From an uncultured Oscillospiraceae bacterium (GTDB taxonomy: Bacteria > Bacillota > Clostridia > Oscillospirales > Oscillospiraceae): a stretch of DNA of 8,036 nt. The stretch covers positions 1-8,036 of the forward strand of contig CAKSWM010000059.1 in the NCBI GenBank assembly GCA_934511545.1, in the 5' to 3' direction. Positions 1 to 7,239 of the stretch are shown one piece after another; the stretch's first letter is position 1; each line of letters starts with the position of its first letter. A model generated the notes under the pieces. That model searched no databases. It was given only the letters and a program-made list of their open reading frames with translations, and had not been told where the DNA came from. A program made the translations under genes and the position numbers.

Positions 1-1
1 C

Positions 2-1846
2 ATGCGGAAAATGCTCATGGCAATGAGCAAGGACATCCGCGTTATCCTCATCAAGATCGCCGACCGCCTGCACAACATGCGCACCATGGCATACCAGAGT
101 CCCGACAAGCAGTATATAAAGAGCAAGGAGACAATGGAGATATACGCTCCCATCGCGCACAGGCTCGGCATCCAGCGCATCAAATGGGAGCTTGAGGACC
201 TCTCTCTGCTGTATCTCGACCCTAAGGCCTATAAGGAGATAAACGACAGGCTGGATGAGCGCAAGGAACAGAACGAGGCTTTCATGAGGTCCATGGAAAA
301 GCGCATCAAGGAGCGCATGGACGACTGGAACATCGAGTGCACCATCTCCAGCCGCATCAAGCACATTTACAGCATCTACCGCAAGATGCGCGCCCAGAAA
401 CTCGACCTGGAGGAGATATTCGACCTCTGTGCCTTCCGCGTCATCGTCAACACGATACCGGACTGCTACAACGTCCTCGGCCACATCCACGACATGTTCA
501 AGCCCGTGCCCGGCCGCTTCAAGGACTATATCGCAACGCCGAAGCCAAACGGATATCAGAGCATACACACAACGGCGATCGGCAACGAGGGCATCCCCTT
601 CGAGGTCCAGATACGCACATGGGACATGCACCGCACGGCGGAATACGGCGTTGCGGCGCACTGGAAATACAAATCCGGCTCCTCCGGCGTCAAGGAAGGC
701 GACGAGGAGCGCTTCGCATGGGTCCGGCTTCTGCTGGAAAACCAGCAGGACAGCGACGCCCAGGATTTCTTCAACGATCTCAAGGTAGACATGTTCGCCG
801 ACCAAGTCTTTGTTTTCACGCCGAACGGCGACATCATCAACCTTCCGGACGGCGCGACCCCGATCGACTTTGCATACAGCATCCATTCCGCGATCGGCAA
901 CAGCATGACAGGGGCGAAGGTCAACGGCCGCATCGTCCCGTTCAGCCACAATCTTCAAAACGGCGACATCGTTGAGGTCCTGACCTCCAAAAACGCCCCC
1001 GGCCCGAGCCGCGACTGGCTCAAGCTGGCAAAGAGCGGCTCCGCCCGGACAAAGATCAAGCAATGGTTCAAAAAGGAAAAGCGCGAGGAAAACGTCCAGC
1101 ACGGGCGCGACATGTTCGAAGAAGAGTTCCGCCGTGCCGGCTTCACGATGAGCGATCTCAGCGGCGACGAGCTCATAAGCACCATCCTCAAAAAGATGTC
1201 CTTCACCTCCCTTGACGACATGTTCGCCGCGATCGGCTACGGCGGCGTTACCGCTGTGCGCGCCGTCAACAGAGTCAAGGAAGAGATCATCCGCGCCCAG
1301 AAGCCGAAGGTCAAGGACCTTGTTGAAAAACTGGGCGACAGCGCGATCATACGCGCGGATCAGCCCGCGAAAAACGAAAAGGCCGTTCACGGCGTCCTTG
1401 TCGAAGGGCTGGACAACTGCCTGATCAAATTCTCCCGCTGCTGCACCCCCGTACCCGGCGACGAGATAGTCGGCTTCATAACCCGCGGCTACGGAGTTTC
1501 CGTCCACCGCCGCGACTGTGAAAATTATAAACGCAGCCTTGCCAATCCGGAGGAATCCGGCCGCTGGATCAAGGTCGGCTGGGCGGATGTCATAACCGAC
1601 CATTACACGACGACGCTCAGCATATCCGCCCGCGAGCGCAGCGGGCTCGTCATGGACGTTGCGACGGTGCTCAACTCTCTCTCCGCAAAGGTGCGCAGCC
1701 TTTCCGCCCGCGATATGGGCACCGGCAAGAGCATCATCAACGTGACCCTCGAGGTGTCCAACATCGACGACCTGCGCAGCATCATGCGCAAGCTTGGCAG
1801 CATCAACGGAGTCATTGACGTCAAACGAGGAGGTACCCCGATATGA
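2..1846 (+). CDS. rel: Bifunctional (p)ppGpp synthetase/hydrolase Rel (RelA/SpoT family), 5' end missing
   Basis: This enzyme makes the alarmone (p)ppGpp from ATP and GTP/GDP and also hydrolyses it, controlling the stringent response in the cytoplasm. The frame is open to the left edge, so the first Met is internal. About 614 residues are present against roughly 720-750 for the family, so the N-terminal part of the HD hydrolase domain, including its HDxxED motif, lies outside. Counting from base 2, the second HD motif ADRLHNMRT is at residues 20-28. The synthetase domain spans about 115-225 and carries SIYRKM, RFKDYIA (172-178), NGYQSIHT and EVQIRT. The TGS domain is at about 267-330, the Cys-containing RIS/zinc-finger domain at about 466-506 (C473, C480, C481, C506), and the ACT domain at about 535-610. 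The RFKD motif is the RxKD type of bifunctional enzymes rather than the ExDD of synthetase-only RelA. The stop overlaps the dtd start by 4 nt. Identification is secure. Confidence 0.97.
   Translation: MRKMLMAMSKDIRVILIKIADRLHNMRTMAYQSPDKQYIKSKETMEIYAPIAHRLGIQRIKWELEDLSLLYLDPKAYKEINDRLDERKEQNEAFMRSMEKRIKERMDDWNIECTISSRIKHIYSIYRKMRAQKLDLEEIFDLCAFRVIVNTIPDCYNVLGHIHDMFKPVPGRFKDYIATPKPNGYQSIHTTAIGNEGIPFEVQIRTWDMHRTAEYGVAAHWKYKSGSSGVKEGDEERFAWVRLLLENQQDSDAQDFFNDLKVDMFADQVFVFTPNGDIINLPDGATPIDFAYSIHSAIGNSMTGAKVNGRIVPFSHNLQNGDIVEVLTSKNAPGPSRDWLKLAKSGSARTKIKQWFKKEKREENVQHGRDMFEEEFRRAGFTMSDLSGDELISTILKKMSFTSLDDMFAAIGYGGVTAVRAVNRVKEEIIRAQKPKVKDLVEKLGDSAIIRADQPAKNEKAVHGVLVEGLDNCLIKFSRCCTPVPGDEIVGFITRGYGVSVHRRDCENYKRSLANPEESGRWIKVGWADVITDHYTTTLSISARERSGLVMDVATVLNSLSAKVRSLSARDMGTGKSIINVTLEVSNIDDLRSIMRKLGSINGVIDVKRGGTPI
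1827..1834 (+). promoter_or_regulatory. Strong ribosome binding site for dtd inside the rel coding end
   Basis: The sequence GAGGAGGT lies 8 nt before the ATG at 1843 and is read within rel as part of the codons for Arg-Gly-Gly near its C-terminus. Together with the ATGA overlap of the rel stop and dtd start, it suggests that the two genes are translationally coupled. It also fixes the dtd start. Confidence 0.85.
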
Positions 1847-2286
1847 GAGCCGTCCTTACAAGAGTAAACTCCGCTTCCGTAACGATAGACGGAAACGCCG
1901 TCGGGAGCATAGGCAAGGGCTTTCTCGTTCTTCTCGGCGTCCACGCCTCGGACACCGAGGCGGAAGCCCGTAAGATCGCGGACAGGATCTGCGGTCTGCG
2001 CGTTTTCGAGGATGAAAACGGCAAAATGAGCATCGGGCCAAAGGACGCCGGGGCCGAACTGCTGATAGTCAGCCAGTTCACGCTTTACGGCGACTGCCGC
2101 CAGCGGCGCCCCGGCTTCACCGGCGCCGCGCGGCCCGAGACCGCGATACCTCTTTATGAGCTGTGCATCAGCGAATGCCGAAGCCGCGGATTCCGGGTCG
2201 AGACCGGCGTTTTCGGCGCGGATATGCAGGTGGCATCCGTCAACGACGGCCCCGTCACGCTGATACTCGACACCGACAGCCTTTGA
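1843..2286 (+). CDS. dtd: D-aminoacyl-tRNA deacylase (DTD)
   Basis: This cytoplasmic editing enzyme hydrolyses D-amino acids (classically D-Tyr) and glycine wrongly attached to tRNA, so that they do not enter proteins. The 147-residue product matches the usual family length of about 145-150. It has the family hallmarks in order: an MRAVLTRV N-terminus, LRVFEDENGKMS at about 52-63, the active-site SQFTLYGD motif at 77-84 followed by RRPGFT, and the C-terminal NDGPVT motif at 134-139, whose Gly-Pro pair enters the active site of the partner subunit in the known homodimer. The start at 1843 is supported by a strong SD sequence and the 4-nt overlap with rel. The rel-dtd pair is a common gene order in Firmicutes. 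Nothing appears broken. Confidence 0.97.
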   Translation: MRAVLTRVNSASVTIDGNAVGSIGKGFLVLLGVHASDTEAEARKIADRICGLRVFEDENGKMSIGPKDAGAELLIVSQFTLYGDCRQRRPGFTGAARPETAIPLYELCISECRSRGFRVETGVFGADMQVASVNDGPVTLILDTDSL

Positions 2287-2323
2287 AGCGCATAATAATT
2301 TCTGTAAATCATATTTTCTGCAT

Positions 2324-2329
2324 GGAGGT
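2324..2329 (+). promoter_or_regulatory. Ribosome binding site of the MBL-fold hydrolase gene
   Basis: GGAGGT lies 8 nt before the ATG at 2338. It sits in the only real gap of the first gene cluster, the 51 nt at 2287-2337, which is AT-rich. I see no convincing -35/-10 pair or terminator stem there, so read-through from dtd is the simplest reading. Confidence 0.75.
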
Positions 2330-2337
2330 TCCCACAA

Positions 2338-2949
2338 ATGCTGATAAAACAACTCCCCCTCGGTCAGATCGAGACAAACTGCTATATCGTCACGGATGAG
2401 AACACGCTCGAGTGCGCGGTCATCGATCCGGGCGACGAGTCCAACGTCGTTCTCGACTATCTCGAGAGCAACAAGCTCTCCTGCCGTTACATCTTCCTCA
2501 CGCACGGCCATTTTGACCACACCATGGCCGTCCAGGCCGTATATGAAGAGACCGGTGCGACCGTCTGCATAAACAAAAAGGACATAAACCTCGAGATCGG
2601 TTCCATCCCCTACCGCTTCACGCCGCCCAAGGGCACGATATTCTATAAAGAAGGCGACGAATTCATGGTCGGCTCGCTCGTTTTCCACGTTATGGAGACT
2701 CCGGGCCACACGCCCGGCAGCGTCACGCTGATATGCCAGGACGCCCTGTTCACCGGCGACACGCTCTTCCGCGACTCCTGCGGGCGCACGGACTTCCCCG
2801 GCGGCAGCATGGACGAGGAGCTCAAAAGCCTGAAGCGTCTCTATGAGCTGCCCGGCGACTACGAGGTATATCCCGGACACATGGACGTCACCACCCTTGA
2901 GCGCGAGAGAAAATTCAACTTCTACATGAGAAGCGCGATCGGAGGATAA
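2338..2949 (+). CDS. Small glyoxalase II-like metallo-beta-lactamase-fold hydrolase
   Basis: This is a cytoplasmic two-metal hydrolase of the short glyoxalase II-like group (YcbL/YqgX type), probably acting on thioesters such as hydroxyacyl-thiols. The 203-residue protein has all the metal ligands of the fold: THGHFDH at 55-61 (H56, H58, D60, H61), H124 in TPGHTPG, D141 in TGDTLF and H181 in YPGH. GRTDFPGG at 149-156 is also typical of this subgroup. The separate C-terminal helical substrate domain of classical glyoxalase II is absent, as is normal at this length, so the true substrate is uncertain. No signal peptide is present. The gene follows dtd by 51 nt and has a good SD. This position next to rel and dtd is common in Firmicutes. 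Family assignment is secure; glyoxalase activity itself is inference. Confidence 0.92.
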   Translation: MLIKQLPLGQIETNCYIVTDENTLECAVIDPGDESNVVLDYLESNKLSCRYIFLTHGHFDHTMAVQAVYEETGATVCINKKDINLEIGSIPYRFTPPKGTIFYKEGDEFMVGSLVFHVMETPGHTPGSVTLICQDALFTGDTLFRDSCGRTDFPGGSMDEELKSLKRLYELPGDYEVYPGHMDVTTLERERKFNFYMRSAIGG

Positions 2950-2952
2950 AAC

Positions 2953-4293
2953 GTGGCCTCTACCCAGACAGACCTGACTCACGGAAGCGTCCGGAGCCAG
3001 CTCATACGCTATGCCGTTCCCATCATGACGACCAGCCTGCTCCAGGCCATATACGGCATCGTCGATATGCTCGTTGTCAGCCGGCTCATCGGTCAGGACG
3101 GCACCAGCGCCGTAAACAATGCAAACCAGATATCCTTTCTCATAACCAACGTCGCCATCGGCCTTTCAAACGGAGGCAGCGTGCTCGTCGGGCAGTATTT
3201 CGGCTCCGGAGACAGGGAAAACCGGGAACGCACCATCGGCACGTTCATGACGATCTTTGCCATCACCGGCGCGGCCGCGGCCCTTCTTTTCTTCCTTCTT
3301 GCCGGACAGATAACAACATGGCTGCGCGCACCGGCATATGACGTGACCTATGCGTATCTGAGCATTTCCGCATGGGGCTTCTTCGCAGTGTTTTTCTACA
3401 ACATGCTCGCCTCCACGCTTCGCGCCGTCGGAAACTCGCGGACGCCGCTTTACTGCGTACTGGTTTCGACGCTGCTGAACATCGCGCTGGATGTCCTGTT
3501 CGTCGGCCCCCTCGGCATGGGAACGGCGGGCGCTGCGCTCGCAACGATCATCGCGCAGTATATCTCCGCTCTTCTGGCGCTTGGCTACATGCTGCTGCAC
3601 CGCGATATTTTTTCCTTCCGCCCGTACCTTCTGAAGCCCGACGGGGAAAAATCGCGGCTCATATTCAAGGTCGGCGTGCCCTGCGCGATACAGTGGACCG
3701 TCGCAAGCATTTCGTGGCTGGCTGTGACCTGGCTCATAAACGGCTACGGCGTGACCTATTCCGCGGCGTCCGGCATCAACTCCAAGATACGCGACTTTTC
3801 CCATGTTTTCATTCTCGCCATGAGCACCGGCACCTCCGCCATGATCGCGCAGACTCTCGGCGCGCGGAAATATGACCGCGCAAAGGAGGTCATGTATACG
3901 GCAATGCGCCTGGCGCTGCTTCTGGCCGCCGTCAGCATCGCCGTTTCCGCGATATTCGCCCGCCAACTCGCGGGCCTCTTCACGGACGATCCGGAGGTCA
4001 TCAAATACACGGCGCTCAACCTGCGCATCGAGATGATAAGCGAGCTGTGGTACGCGGTCTTTCTGATATACCACTCGCTGATGACCGGCGCGGGGCACAC
4101 AAAACTGGTGCTGTTTTCCTCGTTCTGCAACTGCATTCTCGTCCGTGTGCCTCTGGCCATCCTCCTCAACGCGCTGTTCGGCGTCGTCGGGGTCTATGCC
4201 GCCTGTGCCATCGCGCCCATCGTGTCGATACCGATCGGCATGATCTATACAAAGCGCGGCGCCTGGCGCACGAGTCTTGTCGGGAACAAATGA
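2953..4293 (+). CDS. MATE-family multidrug/cation antiporter
   Basis: This is an inner-membrane exporter of the multidrug and toxic compound extrusion family, which couples efflux of cationic or other organic compounds to Na+ or H+ entry. The 446-residue length is typical for the usual 12 helices in two homologous halves. The N-terminal half opens with GSVRSQLIRYAVPIM at 11-25 and YGIVDMLVVSRLIG at about 34-47. It continues with QYFGSGD at 81-87, LRAVGNSRTPL at 156-166 and GPLGMGTAGAALAT at 185-198. The second half starts near 235, with SSFCNCILVRVPLA in a late helix. The start is GTG at 2953: GGAGGA ends 6 nt before it and overlaps the last codons of the hydrolase gene, which stops 3 nt upstream. 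The gene is therefore co-transcribed with its upstream neighbours. The substrate cannot be read from the sequence. Confidence 0.94.
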   Translation: MASTQTDLTHGSVRSQLIRYAVPIMTTSLLQAIYGIVDMLVVSRLIGQDGTSAVNNANQISFLITNVAIGLSNGGSVLVGQYFGSGDRENRERTIGTFMTIFAITGAAAALLFFLLAGQITTWLRAPAYDVTYAYLSISAWGFFAVFFYNMLASTLRAVGNSRTPLYCVLVSTLLNIALDVLFVGPLGMGTAGAALATIIAQYISALLALGYMLLHRDIFSFRPYLLKPDGEKSRLIFKVGVPCAIQWTVASISWLAVTWLINGYGVTYSAASGINSKIRDFSHVFILAMSTGTSAMIAQTLGARKYDRAKEVMYTAMRLALLLAAVSIAVSAIFARQLAGLFTDDPEVIKYTALNLRIEMISELWYAVFLIYHSLMTGAGHTKLVLFSSFCNCILVRVPLAILLNALFGVVGVYAACAIAPIVSIPIGMIYTKRGAWRTSLVGNK

Positions 4294-4301
4294 CACCTTC
4301 T

Positions 4302-4337
4302 TCCTCCCCCGCAGCTTTTGCGGGGGAGGACTTTTTT
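4302..4337 (+). terminator. Rho-independent terminator after the MATE gene
   Basis: A perfect 12-bp GC-rich stem (left arm 4302-4313, right arm 4319-4330) closes a 5-nt loop, GCTTT. A C and six T follow at 4332-4337. It starts 8 nt after the MATE stop codon and marks the end of the rel-dtd-hydrolase-MATE unit. The opposite strand lacks a T run after the stem, so it should act on plus-strand transcripts only. Confidence 0.93.
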
Positions 4338-4525
4338 CTGTGCGAACGCATGATCCCGCCGCACCCGGCGCATCCGTTTTTCCCCGTCTGAATACCGGCA
4401 AAGCCCGGAGGGATATAATTTGAGAGCGTCGTTTTTATGAAAAAACGGCCCCAGCAGTCAAAAGCGAAAACAAATATTGGACTTACAACGTCTGATATGA
4501 TAGAATATTTTGTTGTAATTATGAA
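4338..4525 (+). promoter_or_regulatory. Intergenic leader with candidate promoter(s) for the second gene cluster
   Basis: This stretch lies between the terminator and the SD of the PMT gene. From about 4414 it becomes clearly richer in A and T than the genes around it. The best candidate promoter is TTGGAC at 4477-4482, 18 nt before TAGAAT at 4501-4506. An extended -10-like TGATATGAT overlaps at 4493-4501. A perfect TATAAT at 4414-4419 has no matching -35 at a normal distance. The promoter call rests on motif matching and the need to start transcription after a strong terminator; the exact elements are inference. I recognise no riboswitch or T-box here. Confidence 0.5.
4430..4447. repeat. Short inverted repeat in the leader of the PMT unit
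   Basis: CGTTTTT (4430-4436) and its exact reverse complement AAAAACG (4441-4447) flank a 4-nt spacer, ATGA. The repeat lies 10 nt after the TATAAT at 4414-4419 and 29 nt before the TTGGAC candidate. It could be an operator-like palindrome or a weak hairpin. It is AT-rich and may be chance. Confidence 0.4.
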
Positions 4526-4531
4526 GGGAGG
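4526..4531 (+). promoter_or_regulatory. Ribosome binding site that sets the PMT gene start at GTG 4539
   Basis: GGGAGG lies 7 nt before the GTG at 4539. The frame is open back to an ATG at 4437, but that ATG lies inside an inverted repeat, has no SD, and would add 34 residues encoded by AT-rich leader DNA. The ATG at 4521 directly abuts this motif, so it cannot use it. The GTG also starts directly on a hydrophobic segment. Confidence 0.8.
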
Positions 4532-4538
4532 CGGCCGC

Positions 4539-6401
4539 GTGCAGGTATTCTCAGTCATCATCGCAGTGATCGCGGCGTCCTGTGTTCTGACGCTGTTTTT
4601 GTCATACTGGCTCTCGCTGCGCCGCGGCAGCTCCGCGCTGACAGATTTCTGCCTGCGCGACGGCGAAAGCGCCGGCTTCCCGGAAAGCCGCGGAAGGCTG
4701 ACGCGCATCGATGCATTCGTCATGACGGCCATCACGCTGCTGTACGGCTTCACCGCGTTTTATAACCTCGGAGAAAACAAAGCCCCGCAGAGCTTCTGCC
4801 ACTTCGACGACCGCGGGCGCTATGTTCTCATCGAGCTGCGGGAGGAGCAGGAGATCAGTTCCGTGCAGTATTACACAGGTCTTAAGCACGGGGACTACTA
4901 TCTTCAGTTCTCTCTCGACGGCGAAAACTGGGTCGATCAGACCGCCATGCCCCAGAGCTACGCCGACCTCTTCAAATGGCAGTACGCACAGCTTCTCGAG
5001 CCGTTCCAGCGCGTCAAATACGTCCGCATAATCTCGGGCGGCGACCTGTATCTCGGCGAGCTTGCGCTGTACGATGGGAGCGGTTCGCTCATACCGGCGG
5101 ACGAGCTTATATATGACCTGGGCTGCGCGCCTCTGTTCGACGAGCAGGAGCTTGTCCCCGCGGAGGGCAAGACCCAGTACAACAGCGCATATTTCGACGA
5201 GATATACCACGCCCGCACGGCCTACGAAAACGTTGAAAACATATACCCCTACGAGATCAGCCACCCGCCTCTCGGCAAGCTTATCATCTCCGTCGGTATA
5301 CGCATTTTCGGAATGACGCCCTTCGGCTGGCGCTTTATGGGAACGCTTTTCGGCGTTCTGATGCTTCCGCTTCTTTACCTGCTGCTCAAGAACCTGTTCT
5401 CGAGCACGGCCATCGCCTCCTGCGGAACGCTTATGTTCGCGTTCGACTTCATGCACTTTGTTCAGACGCGCATCGCCACCATAGACACCTATGCCGTGTT
5501 TTTCATTCTGCTGTCATATCTGTTCATGTACCGCTGGCTGACGGGCAGCGGCGGCAGAGCGAAATGCTCGCTCGCTCTGTGCGGCGTCAGCTTCGGCGTC
5601 GGCTGCGCCTGCAAGTGGACGGTCGTATATGCCGGAGCGGGTCTTGCTGTGATCTGGCTGCTGTACTGGATATTCCGCGGCAGGGACATGTACGGAGTCA
5701 GGCGCGGGGCTCAGTTTCTCCGCGAGCTTTTCGTCAACATACTTTTCTGCTGTGTATTTTTCGTTCTGATTCCCGTCGTCATTTATTACCTGAGCTATTA
5801 TCCTTACGGCAAGGCAAGCGGACTGAGCGGCGTTTCGATGTATTTCACGCGCGAATACCTCGATATCGTTATAAACAACCAGAAATACATGTTCTCCTAT
5901 CATTCCGGCCTTGTTTCCACCCATCCGTATTCCTCCCACTGGTATCAGTGGCTGTTCGACATCCGTCCGATATTATATTACAGCCAATACTTTTCCGACG
6001 GCGAAAAGGCATGCTTCGGTGCGTTCACAAATCCCATCCTCTGCTGGGCGGGACTGCTGGCCGTGCTTACAATGGGCTGGCAGGGCATTTTCAGAAAGGA
6101 CAAAAAAGCTCTTTTCATCTTCATCGGCTATCTGTCCCAGCTTCTGCCATGGGTGCTCGTCTCCCGGCTCACCTTCGCCTACCATTACTTTCCCTGCATG
6201 GTGTTCATCGTCCTGGCGGTATGCCATGTCATGAACACGATGCGCCGCACATGGAGGCGCTGGCGCGCGCCGGTTTATGGCTTCACGGGCGCCTGCCTCG
6301 CTCTGTTTGTGCTGTTTTATCCCGTGCTTGCGGGAGCAAAGGTCTCCGTCAGTTATATTCAGGCCTTCCTCAAATGGATACCCGGAATGTGGCCCTGGTG
6401 A
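4539..6401 (+). CDS. PMT-family (GT39) membrane glycosyltransferase with a discoidin-like insert
   Basis: This is a polytopic membrane glycosyltransferase of the protein O-mannosyltransferase-like family, which transfers a sugar from a polyprenyl-phosphate donor to an acceptor outside the membrane. From the GTG start it has 620 residues. TM1 is at about 2-24, a basic loop follows, and TM2 is at about 58-76. A beta-rich region at about 85-200 resembles an F5/8 type C (discoidin) domain: LQFSLDGENW at 122-131, VKYVRIISGGDLYLGELALY at 159-178. The PMT signature follows: FDEIYHARTAYE at 219-230, whose Asp-Glu pair is the expected catalytic acid motif, HPPLGK at 242-247, and ATIDTYAVFF at 313-322. 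About nine more hydrophobic segments follow, and HPYSSHWYQWLFD at 462-474 is another family-like stretch. No MIR domain is seen. Acceptor and donor are unknown; the target could be a protein or a cell-wall glycan. The next gene starts 7 nt after the stop. Confidence 0.88.
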   Translation: MQVFSVIIAVIAASCVLTLFLSYWLSLRRGSSALTDFCLRDGESAGFPESRGRLTRIDAFVMTAITLLYGFTAFYNLGENKAPQSFCHFDDRGRYVLIELREEQEISSVQYYTGLKHGDYYLQFSLDGENWVDQTAMPQSYADLFKWQYAQLLEPFQRVKYVRIISGGDLYLGELALYDGSGSLIPADELIYDLGCAPLFDEQELVPAEGKTQYNSAYFDEIYHARTAYENVENIYPYEISHPPLGKLIISVGIRIFGMTPFGWRFMGTLFGVLMLPLLYLLLKNLFSSTAIASCGTLMFAFDFMHFVQTRIATIDTYAVFFILLSYLFMYRWLTGSGGRAKCSLALCGVSFGVGCACKWTVVYAGAGLAVIWLLYWIFRGRDMYGVRRGAQFLRELFVNILFCCVFFVLIPVVIYYLSYYPYGKASGLSGVSMYFTREYLDIVINNQKYMFSYHSGLVSTHPYSSHWYQWLFDIRPILYYSQYFSDGEKACFGAFTNPILCWAGLLAVLTMGWQGIFRKDKKALFIFIGYLSQLLPWVLVSRLTFAYHYFPCMVFIVLAVCHVMNTMRRTWRRWRAPVYGFTGACLALFVLFYPVLAGAKVSVSYIQAFLKWIPGMWPW

Positions 6402-6402
6402 T
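6397..6402 (+). promoter_or_regulatory. Ribosome binding site of the PHP gene, overlapping the PMT stop
   Basis: GGTGAT matches the downstream half of the consensus GGAGGTGATC and lies 5 nt before the ATG at 6408. It contains the TGA stop of the PMT gene (6399-6401). The weaker SD and the 6-nt gap suggest that translation of the PHP gene depends on ribosomes finishing the PMT gene. Confidence 0.6.
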
Positions 6403-6407
6403 AAATT

Positions 6408-7226
6408 ATGCTTACTGATTTTCATATACACTCAAACTGCTCTTCCGACGGCTTTGACACGATGCTCGACATGGCGCGCGCCTCGGGAGAGCGCGGCGTC
6501 GCGGTCGTGTGCTTCACCGATCACTGCGATCTGGATCACTACACGACGGGAAAGCCCGACCCACACTGCTTTGACTACTGGCCCGGCGCTCTCAAGCAAT
6601 ACCGCGAGGCCCGCGCGGCGGGTCTCACGCTGCCCGAAGTACGCATCGGCATCGAGCTGGGCGAAGCCTGCCACGACGCCGCCCGCGCGGCGGAGATCGC
6701 CGGCACGCCGGAGCTTGACTTTGTCCTCGGTTCGCTGCATTCCATCCGCGGCGAGTGCGACTTCTATTGCCTGCCCTATAAGAGCCGCGGGCACTGCATC
6801 GATCTGATGCACCGCTATATCGCCGAGCTGACTGAAACGGCGGCGCTCCCCTTCGTGGACGTCATCGCGCACATCGGCTATACCCGCCGCTATATGATGA
6901 AGGCGGGCTTCGACGTCCGCGCGGACATGGCCTCATTCGGAGACGAGATCGATCTTCTGCTCAGAACGGCTGTCGAAAACGGCGTCGGCATCGAGGTCAA
7001 CACCTCCGGACTGCGCAACGCGCTCATCGGCGAGACGATACCCGGCTTTGACGTCGTTCGGCGCTATCGCGAGCTGGGCGGCGAGATCATAACCCTCGGA
7101 AGCGACGCGCACATGGTGTCCGACGCGGGCAGCGGCCTGCGCGAGGGGCTTGAGCTCATAAGAAACGCCGGCTTCCGGTATATTACCGGATTCAAAAACA
7201 GAAAACCGGAATTTATCCGGATATAG
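6408..7226 (+). CDS. PHP-family phosphoesterase, histidinol-phosphatase type
   Basis: This is a cytoplasmic metal-dependent phosphatase of the PHP superfamily. Its closest named type is histidinol-phosphatase HisJ/HisK, which removes phosphate from L-histidinol phosphate in histidine synthesis. All the expected metal ligands are visible in the 272-residue protein: H6 and H8 in DFHIHS, D15, D38-H39 in FTDH, E83 in GIELG, H111 in GSLHS, H155 in IAHIG, and D233-H235 in GSDAH. EVNTSGLR at 196-203 is typical of the HisJ/HisK group. Length and ligand set suggest an intact, active trinuclear enzyme. No other his gene is nearby, and the gene sits between a glycosyltransferase gene and rpiB. A different phosphate ester substrate, such as a sugar phosphate, is therefore possible. 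The fold is secure; the substrate is moderately supported. Confidence 0.9.
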   Translation: MLTDFHIHSNCSSDGFDTMLDMARASGERGVAVVCFTDHCDLDHYTTGKPDPHCFDYWPGALKQYREARAAGLTLPEVRIGIELGEACHDAARAAEIAGTPELDFVLGSLHSIRGECDFYCLPYKSRGHCIDLMHRYIAELTETAALPFVDVIAHIGYTRRYMMKAGFDVRADMASFGDEIDLLLRTAVENGVGIEVNTSGLRNALIGETIPGFDVVRRYRELGGEIITLGSDAHMVSDAGSGLREGLELIRNAGFRYITGFKNRKPEFIRI

Positions 7227-7239
7227 GAGGAAAAATAAA

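Noticed and set aside
2287..2337. Possible internal promoter between dtd and the hydrolase gene
   Set aside because: The gap is AT-rich, but I could not find a -35 and -10 pair with reasonable spacing, and no terminator precedes it.
1603..2982. Long minus-strand open frame (459 codons) across the end of rel, dtd and the hydrolase gene
   Set aside because: It lies opposite three well-identified genes, its predicted protein matches no family I recognise, and it has no SD at its start. Long antisense frames are expected where GC-rich codon bias removes stop codons.
4355..4382. Possible second terminator: CGCCG/CGGCG stem followed by a short T run
   Set aside because: The stem is only 5 bp and is separated from a run of just five T by several bases. 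It is much weaker than the terminator at 4302-4337 and probably chance.
3166..4401. Long minus-strand open frame (411 codons) opposite the MATE gene
   Set aside because: It runs through the terminator stem and the whole MATE gene, and its composition is that of a shadow frame (charged, Arg/Gly/Ala-rich, no domain). The plus-strand MATE motifs are clear.
4437..4538. N-terminal extension of the PMT protein from ATG 4437
   Set aside because: There is no SD for it, its start lies in an inverted repeat, and it would cover the candidate promoter. The GTG at 4539 has a well-spaced GGGAGG.
4602..5456. Minus-strand open frame (284 codons) opposite the PMT gene
   Set aside because: It is an antisense shadow of the conserved PMT coding sequence, with no SD and no recognisable domain.
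5564..6418. Plus-strand open frame (284 codons) in another frame inside the PMT gene
   Set aside because: It is fully nested in the PMT gene and rich in Arg, His, Pro and Ser, as expected from frame-shifted GC-rich coding DNA.
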